Shown one piece after another: positions 43,745 to 51,942 of a stretch of 64,000 nt of DNA (the first letter of the stretch is position 1; every line of letters begins with the position of its first letter). This stretch comes from Petrimonas sp. GTDB lineage: Bacteria > Bacteroidota > Bacteroidia > Bacteroidales > Dysgonomonadaceae. Under the pieces are notes generated by a model that saw only the letters and a program-made list of their open reading frames with translations, searched no databases and was not told where the DNA came from. The position numbers were made by a program, and so were the translations under genes. The DNA lies in the NCBI GenBank assembly GCA_012839475.1, contig DUNG01000023.1:186001-250000 (forward strand), written 5' to 3'.

Positions 43745-44836
43745 TCAATAAATTCCCCTTTCGTTTAATGCCCTCTGGTAGGCCGCCGCGTTGCGCGCAT
43801 GTTCCGCGTGCGTGGTGGCGAAGTTATGCCGCCCCGACAGATCCTCCTTCGCGCACATGAAAAGGTAGTTGTGTTCTTCCGGGTTCAGCACGCCGTCGAT
43901 TGCCTTGATGGAGGGTACGCGGATGGGTCCCGGGGGCAGTCCCCCGTGCTTGTAGGTGTTGTAGGGCGATTCCACTTCCAGGTGACGGAAAAGCACCCGC
44001 CGCAAAGTGAAGTCACCAACAGCGAACTTCACTGTCGGGTCCGCTTCCAGGCGCATCCCTCGCTTTAACCGGTTGAGGTACAGCCCGGCTACCGTGGGGT
44101 ACTCGTCACTGTAGGTTGCCTCCTCCTCCACGATCGACGCGAGGATGGAGATCTCTACCGGGGAGAGTCCCTGCCTTTTCGCTTTCTCCTTTCTCGTCTC
44201 GTTCCAGAACCGGTCGTACTCCCGTTTCATGCGAGCCAGCAGGTCATCGATGCTCGTGTTCCAGTATACCTCGTAGCTGTTGGGAATGAACATGGCCGGG
44301 AAGGTCTCCGGGTTGAAGCCGAATTTTTCGGCTTGCCGGCTATCCCGGAAGCTTTGGAGTAGCGATAGGCTATCTACCATCAGCTGTTGTGAGAGGCGGC
44401 CTGCCAGGTTCTCGAAGACACGGATGTTGTTGAACGTCAGGTTCACGGGGGCTTGGTTCCCAGAGCGCAGCCGTCGGATTACCTCCGGCATCGTCATTCC
44501 CCCTTCAATGGCGTATCTCCCCGATTTAACGGTATTGGGGTAGTTCATCCGCTCGGCCAGGAGGTGAAAGATCTCTTCCGAGGGGATCGCCCCCTTCTTT
44601 TTCAACTGCTCGACCACCTGTTTATAATCGTTTCCCGGCTTAATGTAGACGTAGGTCGTCTCTTCCAGCGAGATGGGCTGGAATACCAATCGGTAGATAT
44701 AGATCCCGGTCAGTGCGGTAAACAGGAAAAGGGAGGCGATAACCCAAAGCACCCATCGCTTGCCCCGCTTTTTCGTTTTCTCGGTTCCCACTTTCTCGTT
44801 GTTCCCCGTTTTTTCCTTGTCTCCTATTTCCCCCAT
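43745..44836 (-). CDS. mltG: Endolytic murein transglycosylase MltG
   Basis: 363 residues. A Lys/Glu-rich cytoplasmic tail (1-27) precedes one membrane helix (about 28-48), a LysM-like region and the YceG catalytic domain with the active-site Glu in L-A-S-I-V-E-E-E-A and Y-L-N-R-L-K-x-G-M-R-L-E-A-D-P-T-V. MltG cuts nascent glycan strands and sets their length. Its mRNA leader and first codons form a long purine-rich run, with a 13-codon upstream frame at 44848-44889. Confidence 0.93.
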   Translation of the reverse strand: MGEIGDKEKTGNNEKVGTEKTKKRGKRWVLWVIASLFLFTALTGIYIYRLVFQPISLEETTYVYIKPGNDYKQVVEQLKKKGAIPSEEIFHLLAERMNYPNTVKSGRYAIEGGMTMPEVIRRLRSGNQAPVNLTFNNIRVFENLAGRLSQQLMVDSLSLLQSFRDSRQAEKFGFNPETFPAMFIPNSYEVYWNTSIDDLLARMKREYDRFWNETRKEKAKRQGLSPVEISILASIVEEEATYSDEYPTVAGLYLNRLKRGMRLEADPTVKFAVGDFTLRRVLFRHLEVESPYNTYKHGGLPPGPIRVPSIKAIDGVLNPEEHNYLFMCAKEDLSGRHNFATTHAEHARNAAAYQRALNERGIY

Positions 44837-44847
44837 ATTCCCTTTTG

Positions 44848-44889
44848 TTACTTGTTTCCTGTCTCTCCCTTGTTTACCCTTTCCTCCAT
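44848..44889 (-). CDS. Possible 13-codon upstream frame in the mltG leader
   Basis: ATG to TAA encodes M-E-E-R-V-N-K-G-E-T-G-N-K. It ends 11 nt before the mltG ATG, and its residues resemble the mltG N-terminus (M-G-E-I-G-D-K-E-K-T-G-N-N). The resemblance may come from a purine-rich duplication. Translation is unproven. Confidence 0.2.
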   Translation of the reverse strand: MEERVNKGETGNK

Positions 44890-45029
44890 GCTTTTCCCTT
44901 TTTCCCTTGTTTTCTATCCCTACGTAGCTTCTCGGTTGACAAAAATAGCGTTTAATTTCGCATTATCAAGGAAAACAGGGGAGGCAAAAGCTGATGAACT
45001 GAAATATTCGGTTCAAATCTTCTTTTTTC

Positions 45030-45061
45030 TTTGAGAAGTTGAAAACAAACTCGTATATTTG
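45030..45061 (+). promoter_or_regulatory. tRNA-Ser promoter
   Basis: TTTG (45030-45033), 20 nt, TATATTTG (45054-45061) fits the Bacteroidetes consensus. The start near 45068 leaves a long leader of about 96 nt before the tRNA. Confidence 0.65.
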
Positions 45062-45163
45062 CATCCGCCTAAAGGAACGGTTGATTCGCAAGTCGGTTCT
45101 ATTTTGTTTCGGTAGTCGTTTCAAAAGTCGGTTCAATCTTTCATTAGGCGATCAGTTAGCTTT

Positions 45164-45250
45164 GGAAGTGTGGGTGAGTGGCTGAAACCAGCAGTTTGCT
45201 AAACTGCCGTACGGGTGACTGTACCGGGGGTTCGAATCCCCCCGCTTCCG
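45164..45250 (+). tRNA. tRNA-Ser (GCU anticodon)
   Basis: 87 nt with a long variable arm typical of class II tRNAs. The acceptor is GGAAGTG with CGCTTCC (one G-T pair) and discriminator G; the anticodon loop TTTGCTAAA gives GCU; the T arm is GGGGGTTCGAATCCCCC. CCA is not encoded. Confidence 0.95.
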
Positions 45251-45259
45251 CTAGAGAGT

Positions 45260-45303
45260 ACAAAAAAAGGGCTGTCTTGAAAGAAAAGGCGGTCCTTTTT
45301 TGT
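45260..45303 (+). terminator. Terminator after tRNA-Ser
   Basis: ACAAAAAAAGG (45260-45270) and CCTTTTTTGT (45294-45303) are nearly perfect inverted copies, the right arm ending in a T-run. The stem is AT-rich, so the call is moderate. It also faces the end of murQ. Confidence 0.5.
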
Positions 45304-45358
45304 ATGTTGCCCCATAAAAGTTTAGGCATATCCTAGCCCGATATCTGTTAACTCTCTG

Positions 45359-46183
45359 TTATTTCCCATATTTGTCAAGTATCGCTCTGACTGAGCCGGC
45401 TTCAAGCAGTTGGGCTTGTGCATCGTCCTGTTCCAGCCCCAACTCCTCAACAAGCATCTTGGCACCTCGCTCAATCAGTTTTTTATTACTGAGTTGCATA
45501 TTCACCATCTTGTTTCCTTCAACGCGCCCCATCTTTATCATCAGGGCAGTGGAAATCATATTTAGCACCATCTTTTGTGCCGTCCCTGATTTCATGCGTG
45601 AACTGCCTGTTACATATTCCGGTCCTACCACTGTTTCGATGGAGTATTCGGCTACCTGAGAAACAGGACTGTTGGGATTGGAGGTGATGCAGGCTGTCAG
45701 GATACCCTCTTCGCGCACCTTTTTAAGTGCTGCCACAACATAGGGGGTTGTACCGCTGGCAGCTATACCTATCACGGTATCTTTTTGACAAATATTATGC
45801 TCTTGAAGATTTTTCCAGGCCAGCTCTTCAGTATCCTCCGCATTTTCTACCGGGTGTCGCAGAGCGTAATCGCCGCCCGCGATAAGTCCAATAAAAAGGG
45901 TGGGAGGCATCCCAAAGGTAGGCGGAATTTCGGAGGCATCGAGCACTCCGAGTCTGCCGCTTGTACCCGCGCCTATATAAAAAACTCTTCCGCCACGCTC
46001 CATCCTTGGTACAATCTGCTCAATCAGCTTTTCGATTACGGGAATGGTTTTTTTGACCGCCGGCGCCACTTTATGATCCTCTACATTTATATCATTCAAA
46101 ATCTCAACTATTGACTTTTTCTCAAGATCGTTATAAAGTGAGGGCTGTTCTGTTATTTTTTCAAATGAAGTTGATATGTTCAT
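45359..46183 (-). CDS. murQ: N-acetylmuramic acid 6-phosphate etherase
   Basis: 274 residues. SIS-domain phosphosugar loop G-A-G-T-S-G-R-L-G (71-79), the catalytic Glu in V-L-D-A-S-E, N-A-E-D-T-E-E and T-G-S-S-R-M-K-S-G-T-A-Q-K. MurQ removes the lactyl ether of MurNAc-6-P to give GlcNAc-6-P, the key step of cell-wall sugar salvage. It closes a minus-strand cluster with an AmpG-like permease, SpoIID-like and DUF4922 genes. TACTTTTG at 46250-46257 on this strand could be its own -7 box. Confidence 0.95.
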   Translation of the reverse strand: MNISTSFEKITEQPSLYNDLEKKSIVEILNDINVEDHKVAPAVKKTIPVIEKLIEQIVPRMERGGRVFYIGAGTSGRLGVLDASEIPPTFGMPPTLFIGLIAGGDYALRHPVENAEDTEELAWKNLQEHNICQKDTVIGIAASGTTPYVVAALKKVREEGILTACITSNPNSPVSQVAEYSIETVVGPEYVTGSSRMKSGTAQKMVLNMISTALMIKMGRVEGNKMVNMQLSNKKLIERGAKMLVEELGLEQDDAQAQLLEAGSVRAILDKYGK

Positions 46184-46282
46184 TAAATCTTGCTTATTGA
46201 CAACTGTGATATTTAATTAAGCTCTTCATAGGCTCTTTTATTATGCGTCCAAAAGTAACATGCTTTTTTCCATATTGTTACA

Positions 46283-46471
46283 TTAGTTGTTCGGGAAATA
46301 GGGTGTCACCCTATTAAAATTCATGAAATGAAAAAACATCTCAAACGGATGGTGTCGCTGTCGGTCACGCAACACCTCTATCCCCGTTTTGACAATAGGC
46401 TGCGAGAAGAGAGGGATCGTGCTGACAGCCCATAAAGCTGTTATAAAAAACAATATCTCTTTTTTTCTCAT
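46283..46471 (-). pseudogene. Remnant of a NamZ-type (DUF1343) exo-beta-N-acetylmuramidase
   Basis: The frame begins with a good signal peptide (M-R-K-K-E-I-L-F-F-I-T-A-L-W-A-V, cleavage near F-S-Q) followed by V-K-T-G-I-E-V-L-R-D, the usual start of mature NamZ/DUF1343 proteins. After about residue 38 the similarity stops, the sequence becomes unrelated, and a stop follows at 62 codons. A complete member has about 400 residues. The position between a permease and murQ is what one expects for namZ. The rest of 46184-46694 is AT-rich with no further frame I trust. Confidence 0.6.
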
Positions 46472-46694
46472 ACTTTTATTGAGTTATTTAACTTTTCGCA
46501 TTTTTTTACTGTTCTTGCTTTCAGGGCGAAGACCTCATAATCTTTTACGGGGACACATCCTGCGAAAATTGCGTTAAAAAAGAAAAGCTGTTTGAGCGTA
46601 AGCGAGTTTTTTTCTTTTAGCAAGCAAGCAGCAGATGGGTCGGAAAAGTTATGCCAGTCGAGCCTGAAAGTAAAAAACAATTAGGCGTTAAAAA

Positions 46695-47990
46695 TCACTC
46701 TCCGTTTTTCTTCGCAACACCATACATGGGATCAACCTTAATCAGGGCAGTCCCGATGACGGTGGCGAGACAGCATGCCATTACAAACCAGAAGAAGTTA
46801 ATGTAACCCAACGCTTCCTGAATATAACCGGCTACCATACCCGGCAGCATCATGCTTAGGGCCATAAAACCCGTGCATAGGGCGTAGTGCGCGGTTTGAC
46901 TTTGCCCTTGCGCGAAATAGATCATAAACAGCATATAGGCGGTGAAGCCAAAACCGTAACCAAACTGGTCGATAACGATGCAGCTGCTGATAACGGCCAT
47001 GCTGGTGGGTTGGGCGATGGCCAGGTAGAGATAGAGTGCGCAAGGCACCATGATGCTGAAAGCCATGGGCCATAGCCATTTTTTCAGTCCCCCTTTCGAG
47101 GCGGTAAAGCCCCCGATAATACCTCCTAAAGTAAGACCTATAATTCCATACGTTCCGTATGCCAGTCCCACCTGTTGCGTTGACAGTCCCAGTCCGCCCA
47201 CCTCTATGGGATCCAGTAGAAAGGGATTAAGCATTTTTATTACAAACGCCTCCGGTAAACGGAAGGTGAGCATGAAAATAATAGCCGGTATTACCTGTTT
47301 CTTTTTGAAAAAGGTGATGAATGTTCCAAAAAACTCCTTCATAATCTCACCGAAGGTGCGTTGCTCGCTTCGATCCATATCTTTCGCGGCGTGAGGCAAC
47401 ATTCGTTTATGGTAAATGGTTAGAAGCAGGAAGAGCATGGCGAGAAGTATAAAGGTAATGCTCCAGGAACGCTCGATGCTTCCGGTAGATTTTTCGATGG
47501 AACCGGCTATAATAACCAAAACCCCCTGTCCAAATATGGTGGCGGCACGGTAGAAGGTGCTTCGTATGCCTACAAATTTTGCCTGGTCCACCTCATCCAA
47601 CCCCAGCATATAGAAGCCGTCGGCCGCAATATCGTGCGTGGCGGAAGAGAAGGCCAGCAGCCAGAAGAATGCCAGCGTCAGCTGAAAGAAGTAGGGTGCA
47701 GGTATGGTAAATGCCACTCCCGCGAAAGCTACCGCTATGATGCTCTGCATGGTTATAATCCACCATCGCTTGGTTTTAAAGATATCCACGATGGGGCTCC
47801 AGAACGGTTTTATAACCCATGGCAGGTAGAGCCAACTGGTGTATAGCGCGATTTCGGCATTGCCTATCCCCAGCTTTTTATACATGATTACCGATACGGT
47901 CATGACGGCCACGTAGGGTATCCCCTCTGCAAAATAGAGGGTGGGTACCCATGCCCACGGGGAACGTTTTTTTTGCTTATTGTTCATCAT
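46695..47990 (-). CDS. AmpG-like MFS permease (muropeptide or amino-sugar importer)
   Basis: 431 residues with about 12 membrane helices. The start W-V-P-T-L-Y-F-A-E-G-I-P-Y and D-I-A-A-D-G-F-Y-M-L-G are typical of the AmpG/PAT branch of the major facilitator superfamily. AmpG brings GlcNAc-anhydroMurNAc muropeptides into the cytoplasm; relatives in this phylum import MurNAc. The gene overlaps the SpoIID-like gene by 14 nt and lies before the namZ remnant and murQ, which supports a cell-wall sugar substrate. Confidence 0.82.
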   Translation of the reverse strand: MMNNKQKKRSPWAWVPTLYFAEGIPYVAVMTVSVIMYKKLGIGNAEIALYTSWLYLPWVIKPFWSPIVDIFKTKRWWIITMQSIIAVAFAGVAFTIPAPYFFQLTLAFFWLLAFSSATHDIAADGFYMLGLDEVDQAKFVGIRSTFYRAATIFGQGVLVIIAGSIEKSTGSIERSWSITFILLAMLFLLLTIYHKRMLPHAAKDMDRSEQRTFGEIMKEFFGTFITFFKKKQVIPAIIFMLTFRLPEAFVIKMLNPFLLDPIEVGGLGLSTQQVGLAYGTYGIIGLTLGGIIGGFTASKGGLKKWLWPMAFSIMVPCALYLYLAIAQPTSMAVISSCIVIDQFGYGFGFTAYMLFMIYFAQGQSQTAHYALCTGFMALSMMLPGMVAGYIQEALGYINFFWFVMACCLATVIGTALIKVDPMYGVAKKNGE

Positions 47991-49347
47991 GCTGATAAAG
48001 TTTTGTTAAGTCAGTACCCGGGTAGTAGTGCGAAAGAATCTCCCGGTAGCTATATCCTTTTTCCCCCATTACCGCCGCTCCCATCTGGCAAAGTCCCACG
48101 CCATGCCCCCATCCCGCACCATGTAGCGTGAAGCGCTCGGGCTTCTCTTTTGCCCCTTCCGTGTGCACGGTAAATGCCGAGGAGTAGAGGTGACTCTCCG
48201 ACAGGGCCCGGCGTATTTCCAGCTCCTTGCCAATCACCACTTCGCCCTTCGTGCCCACGATAAGCAACCGAGATATCCTGGAGGAGGGGCCGCGTGTAAG
48301 CGGTTCGAGGGCTGTGATTTGCCCGAGATCCTTACCCAGCTTCTTTCTCACCAATTCGGAGAGCTCTTCTGCTGAATAGCTTACCTGCCATCGGTAAAAG
48401 TCGGTCGTGGTGCGGTCGTAGAAGTTGAGGACCTGATCCAGGATGTCCGGGTCTTGGGTGTCGCAAAAACTCGCCGGGTGGCCTTCGATAAAGGCTGTCG
48501 CATCCTCCTCGTTAGAGTAGTCGGCAGTCTTATAGTGTTCGCTTGTCTGAGCGTGTTCGCCTGTCTTAGAGCATTCAGCTGTTCCGGAAAAGTCAGCCGT
48601 ACCATCGTTTTCCGTGTCGCGTACCGATAGCAGGTAGGGGTAGTGCTTGTCTTCCCAGCAGGTGGCAAACCGTTCGAGTACCCCCCCGCAACATTTATGG
48701 AAACGGGTGTCGGCCAACTTGCCCTCGTAGGTAAGTACCTCACCGAGCGTTTCCGTTATCGCTATTTGGGCTTTTTCGGTTATCTCCCGCGAGATACCCT
48801 GATACCGCTGGCAATGGTCGTCGGCACAGACGTTAAATTGCGTATGATCATCCTTGTCGTACCACTTGATCATATCCCCCTCTTCGGCCAATGTGGCGAC
48901 TGCCGTTCCGGGCAGTTGGTTGAAGCCTTCAAGCTGTGCCAACACCCAGCTGCGTGAAATAACGGCATGCGCCTTCAGGAGAGGTATGTTGGCCGTGCTC
49001 TTCATTTCAGATGAGATAACGCTTAACAGGTAGGACTCCACATCTATCATGTTGATCACATGCAACAGTTGAGGTTCTCTGTCTGAAACGACCAACTTTA
49101 ACGACCCGTTAAAAGTTTGGTGCTCTTTCTGCTCCCAGTGAAAATGTACGCCGATGGTTACATCGTGTATGGTGAAGCTGTCGTGGGGCAAAACGGGATG
49201 AAACTCCAAGGCTCCTTCCGTCAGTTCCGTCGCTTTAAACCGATGCTTGCCGGTAATGGTCGTACCGTCAGGTCCCTTGAAATCACCGTGAAAGTCAATG
49301 GTGACCTCCGGTGCCGTGAGTATGCCTACCGATAGGGTTGGAATCAT
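47977..49347 (-). CDS. SpoIID/LytB-domain protein
   Basis: 456 residues, no obvious signal peptide. SpoIID markers are S-Y-L-L-S-V-I-S-S-E-M-K, L-K-A-H-A-V-I-S-R-S-W-V-L-A, A-D-D-H-C-Q-R-Y-Q-G and the C-terminal H-G-A-G-W-G-H-G-V-G-L-C-Q-M-G-A. SpoIID enzymes are lytic transglycosylases acting on denuded glycan strands. A non-conserved insert holds four 6-residue repeats (48514-48585). The lack of an export signal is odd for a wall enzyme and may mean action on imported fragments. It starts 10 nt after the DUF4922 gene. Confidence 0.85.
   Translation of the reverse strand: MIPTLSVGILTAPEVTIDFHGDFKGPDGTTITGKHRFKATELTEGALEFHPVLPHDSFTIHDVTIGVHFHWEQKEHQTFNGSLKLVVSDREPQLLHVINMIDVESYLLSVISSEMKSTANIPLLKAHAVISRSWVLAQLEGFNQLPGTAVATLAEEGDMIKWYDKDDHTQFNVCADDHCQRYQGISREITEKAQIAITETLGEVLTYEGKLADTRFHKCCGGVLERFATCWEDKHYPYLLSVRDTENDGTADFSGTAECSKTGEHAQTSEHYKTADYSNEEDATAFIEGHPASFCDTQDPDILDQVLNFYDRTTTDFYRWQVSYSAEELSELVRKKLGKDLGQITALEPLTRGPSSRISRLLIVGTKGEVVIGKELEIRRALSESHLYSSAFTVHTEGAKEKPERFTLHGAGWGHGVGLCQMGAAVMGEKGYSYREILSHYYPGTDLTKLYQHDEQ
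48514..48585 (-). repeat. Four imperfect 18-bp tandem repeats inside the SpoIID-like gene
   Basis: Units encode G-T-A-E-C-S, K-T-G-E-H-A, Q-T-S-E-H-Y and K-T-A-D-Y-S. They sit in a hydrophilic insert between two conserved SpoIID blocks and keep the frame. Confidence 0.65.
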
Positions 49348-49357
49348 AGGGTTGATT

Positions 49358-50530
49358 TTATCTTTTAAGTAATTCTATAAGCCGATGGAACTTGTCGGCA
49401 GGAAGAGAGACCTCCTCCATAAGTTGCATCCAGATAGTGCCCGTTATCCGGGAATAGTCCTCAGGACGGGGCAGTACGGCAATACCCGACATGTCGATCA
49501 CCCCGGGTGAGCAGAGGAACTGCTCATCGCCTTCCCGAAAATAGCACTCCGGGCGGTGCTTACTCCTTAGAATGACCCAGAGCTGCCACTTTTTCGCTTC
49601 GGTATGCCTGAGTACCAGGTTTAGCTGGTCGTCGCTCACTTCAATCTCCTTCAGGCCCTCTGTCAACAGCGACCATAGTGAGCAGAGTGCGCTGATTGAA
49701 TTCGCCTGCAGCAACAGTATGGTGCGGGGCTGTTCCTCCATCAGCCTAATCGAACCGCCGTCTCGCTCTATGATGGGAGCCTTCGGGTGCTGCTCCATTA
49801 GCGGTAGCGCACCCTGTGGCCCGGCTTGAAAGTGGAAGTGATCGGGAGCCGAGGCGCCACAGGTAGCCCCATTGAAGTAGATATCCAGCAGTTCCGAAAA
49901 CAGCTCTGCCAGGCGAGCCATATCTTCAATGCTGTTGCCAATTAATATTTGATGGTCGTTCTCGTTTTCGTTCTCTTCCCCATTCTGCCTGCTGTTTTGT
50001 CTTCTGCTCTGCTTGCCACAATTCAATATTTGAGAACTGTTCTGCCCTCCGTTTTGTTCCCTTTTCGCCCCGTTGTCCTTTTCATCACCCATTAATCGTT
50101 GGGGTATATGGTCGATACTTGGGATGACAAAATGCCTCTCGACAATGGGGAACGGGTTTGTTAAGACGATATACCGGCCCAAGAGGAGCAACCCCTTCTG
50201 CTCCGCGGGCAGGTTGTGCCTGCATAAAAAGCAGGGGCGGGCGGCAATGCTTTCGCGGTCGGTCTTGGCAGTCGAAGAGACGATACGTGCCGGGTTGTGT
50301 TGCGCTTTGAAAGGGATATGGTTTACAGAGATGTCTTTGGTGAGCAGTTGCTGCAAATCGGCGTATCCCTTTTTCATCAGTGGCCAGTTGGTCGTCTGTT
50401 CACGCCAGAGGGCATCCATCAACTCCTTGATGCTGTTTCGCGAACCCTTTATACCAGTTTCTAGGTTGCCCCTGCTGTTTGGCAATTCTTTTCCGCTATT
50501 TTTCTTCTTTTTTCCCCTGTCCTCATCCAT
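49358..50530 (-). CDS. DUF4922 protein with HIT-like nucleotidyltransferase motif
   Basis: 390 residues from the ATG at 50530; the frame could start at a TTG at 50572 but would then overlap the glycosyltransferase gene. Blocks include H-N-P-A-R-I-V-S-S, R-P-C-F-L-C, L-T-N-P-F-P-I-V-E-R-H-F-V-I-P and D-H-F-H-F-Q-A-G, where H-F-H-F-Q resembles the His-x-His-x-Gln of HIT and GalT enzymes. A polar insert (N-E-N-E-N-D) separates two halves. A phosphorylase or nucleotidyltransferase role on a nucleotide-sugar is plausible but unproven. It lies 5 nt after the GT2 gene and 10 nt before SpoIID. Confidence 0.78.
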   Translation of the reverse strand: MDEDRGKKKKNSGKELPNSRGNLETGIKGSRNSIKELMDALWREQTTNWPLMKKGYADLQQLLTKDISVNHIPFKAQHNPARIVSSTAKTDRESIAARPCFLCRHNLPAEQKGLLLLGRYIVLTNPFPIVERHFVIPSIDHIPQRLMGDEKDNGAKREQNGGQNSSQILNCGKQSRRQNSRQNGEENENENDHQILIGNSIEDMARLAELFSELLDIYFNGATCGASAPDHFHFQAGPQGALPLMEQHPKAPIIERDGGSIRLMEEQPRTILLLQANSISALCSLWSLLTEGLKEIEVSDDQLNLVLRHTEAKKWQLWVILRSKHRPECYFREGDEQFLCSPGVIDMSGIAVLPRPEDYSRITGTIWMQLMEEVSLPADKFHRLIELLKR

Positions 50531-50535
50531 GGCTC

Positions 50536-51942
50536 TTAGCTGTTCTTCTTCAGTCGTGCCTGCAGTTCCCAAGTCCTCAGGCTATCTTTATAGAAGTTGT
50601 TGGCATTTACTTTGTTGATGTCGAGGTCGGCATCAGAGTTGTCCTCCCAACGGCGACAGAGGTAGACGACATCGTAGATGCGACCGATTTTGTAGTCGCG
50701 TGTAAATGCCAGTCCCACCGCGTAGTCTTCACCGTAGCTGGTGTTGGGAAGCTGTATTTCGCGGAGCAAGGGGGTGTAGAACGCCCGCGGGGCACCCAGC
50801 CCGTTGATGCGGAGCGCGTTGTTTCTGCCGTTATCGGGTGTCCACTCCTTATGGTCGATAATACCGGGAGGGATCTCCTCCAGGTTGAAGTTAGTCATCC
50901 TGTAGGTTCCGACTACCATCGCGCACCTCTCCTGGTGGAATAGACGTACGACTTTCTCCAGCGTGTCGGTGCCGCTATAGAGATCGTCCGAGTCGAGCTG
51001 TACAGCAAAACGTCCGCAATGCTGGCTCATCACGGCATAGTTCCAGCATCCGCCGATACCCAGGTCGTAACGGTCGGGTCGTAGCACGATCAAGTTCTCG
51101 TATTCACCGCTTAACCGCTTCAGCTCCTCGTATGTTCCATCGGTGGAGTGGTTATCGGTCACGATAACGTTAAAGGGGAACGAGGTTTCCTGTTTCACTG
51201 CCGACAGCACCGCGTCAGTAATGGTTTTGATCCGGTTTCTTACCGGGATAATCACGCTGGCTTCTACCGGGAAATCGTGGTCCGCAACGAGGTCGATCGT
51301 TTGAGGCTCATCCGTTAGCAGGGCACCTACGCGTTTGAGGTGAGCAGTACATGCCTGTTCCATTTCAATCTGCACCGCCCTGTTTTTGGGATCTACGTAG
51401 TCGAACAGCTTTTTGCCGCTCGCCCTCAGATCTGTTTCTGCCTCCGTGTACAGATGTTCATTGATGCGTACTATTTGTCCAAGCTCCGATAGATGCAGGC
51501 GCAGGTCGTAGATAGCAGCATACCGGTATTCAGGCTCCATCAGGCCTACAGCCTGTTTGAAGTTGTCTGTGGGCATGAGGACCAGCGCGCCAAAGTCGAA
51601 ATCATCCCTCAATGCACCCTGTTGGTAGTTGATGGTGGGGTGTGACTTTAGCTGATTATCTATCTTTTTGTACCTGTCAGCATAGAGCAGCGTGGCAGAC
51701 GTTTGCCTGGCCACGCCCATCCAGCGCTCCAAAGCGAGGTAGCCAAGCTCCACGTCACAGTTTTTAATCTGAAGCAGCAGGTAGGGCGAAGCCACCTTTT
51801 CCGCCACCTTTTTCATCGCTTCGGTGGAGTAGGGAGCGCCCTCCATCTCTACTATATTTGCAAATCCTGGTTTGGTGTGTGTCACCTTGGTACTGTCTTT
51901 CACCACGAAAATATCTACAATCGATTTCTGTAAGTGGGTCAT
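50536..51942 (-). CDS. Glycosyltransferase family 2 protein with a degenerate N-terminal half
   Basis: 468 residues from the ATG at 51942, which overlaps the DUF2461 stop (ATGA); the longer frame to 52095 is inside that gene. The C-terminal GT-A domain (from about 227) has [19 protein letters not shown] and the metal motif L-D317-S-D-D. The first 210 residues contain T-L-L-Y-A-D-R-Y and [11 protein letters not shown], reminiscent of the second half of a GT2 fold without its start. The acceptor is unknown. Confidence 0.82.
   Translation of the reverse strand: MTHLQKSIVDIFVVKDSTKVTHTKPGFANIVEMEGAPYSTEAMKKVAEKVASPYLLLQIKNCDVELGYLALERWMGVARQTSATLLYADRYKKIDNQLKSHPTINYQQGALRDDFDFGALVLMPTDNFKQAVGLMEPEYRYAAIYDLRLHLSELGQIVRINEHLYTEAETDLRASGKKLFDYVDPKNRAVQIEMEQACTAHLKRVGALLTDEPQTIDLVADHDFPVEASVIIPVRNRIKTITDAVLSAVKQETSFPFNVIVTDNHSTDGTYEELKRLSGEYENLIVLRPDRYDLGIGGCWNYAVMSQHCGRFAVQLDSDDLYSGTDTLEKVVRLFHQERCAMVVGTYRMTNFNLEEIPPGIIDHKEWTPDNGRNNALRINGLGAPRAFYTPLLREIQLPNTSYGEDYAVGLAFTRDYKIGRIYDVVYLCRRWEDNSDADLDINKVNANNFYKDSLRTWELQARLKKNS

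Noticed and set aside
45066-45150. Second tRNA before tRNA-Ser
   Set aside because: A 7-bp closing stem and a GGTTCAATC stretch are present, but T, anticodon and D arms do not pair.
46468-46680. 70-codon frame between the namZ remnant and the permease
   Set aside because: No signal, motif or recognisable similarity; it probably arises from AT-rich spacer.
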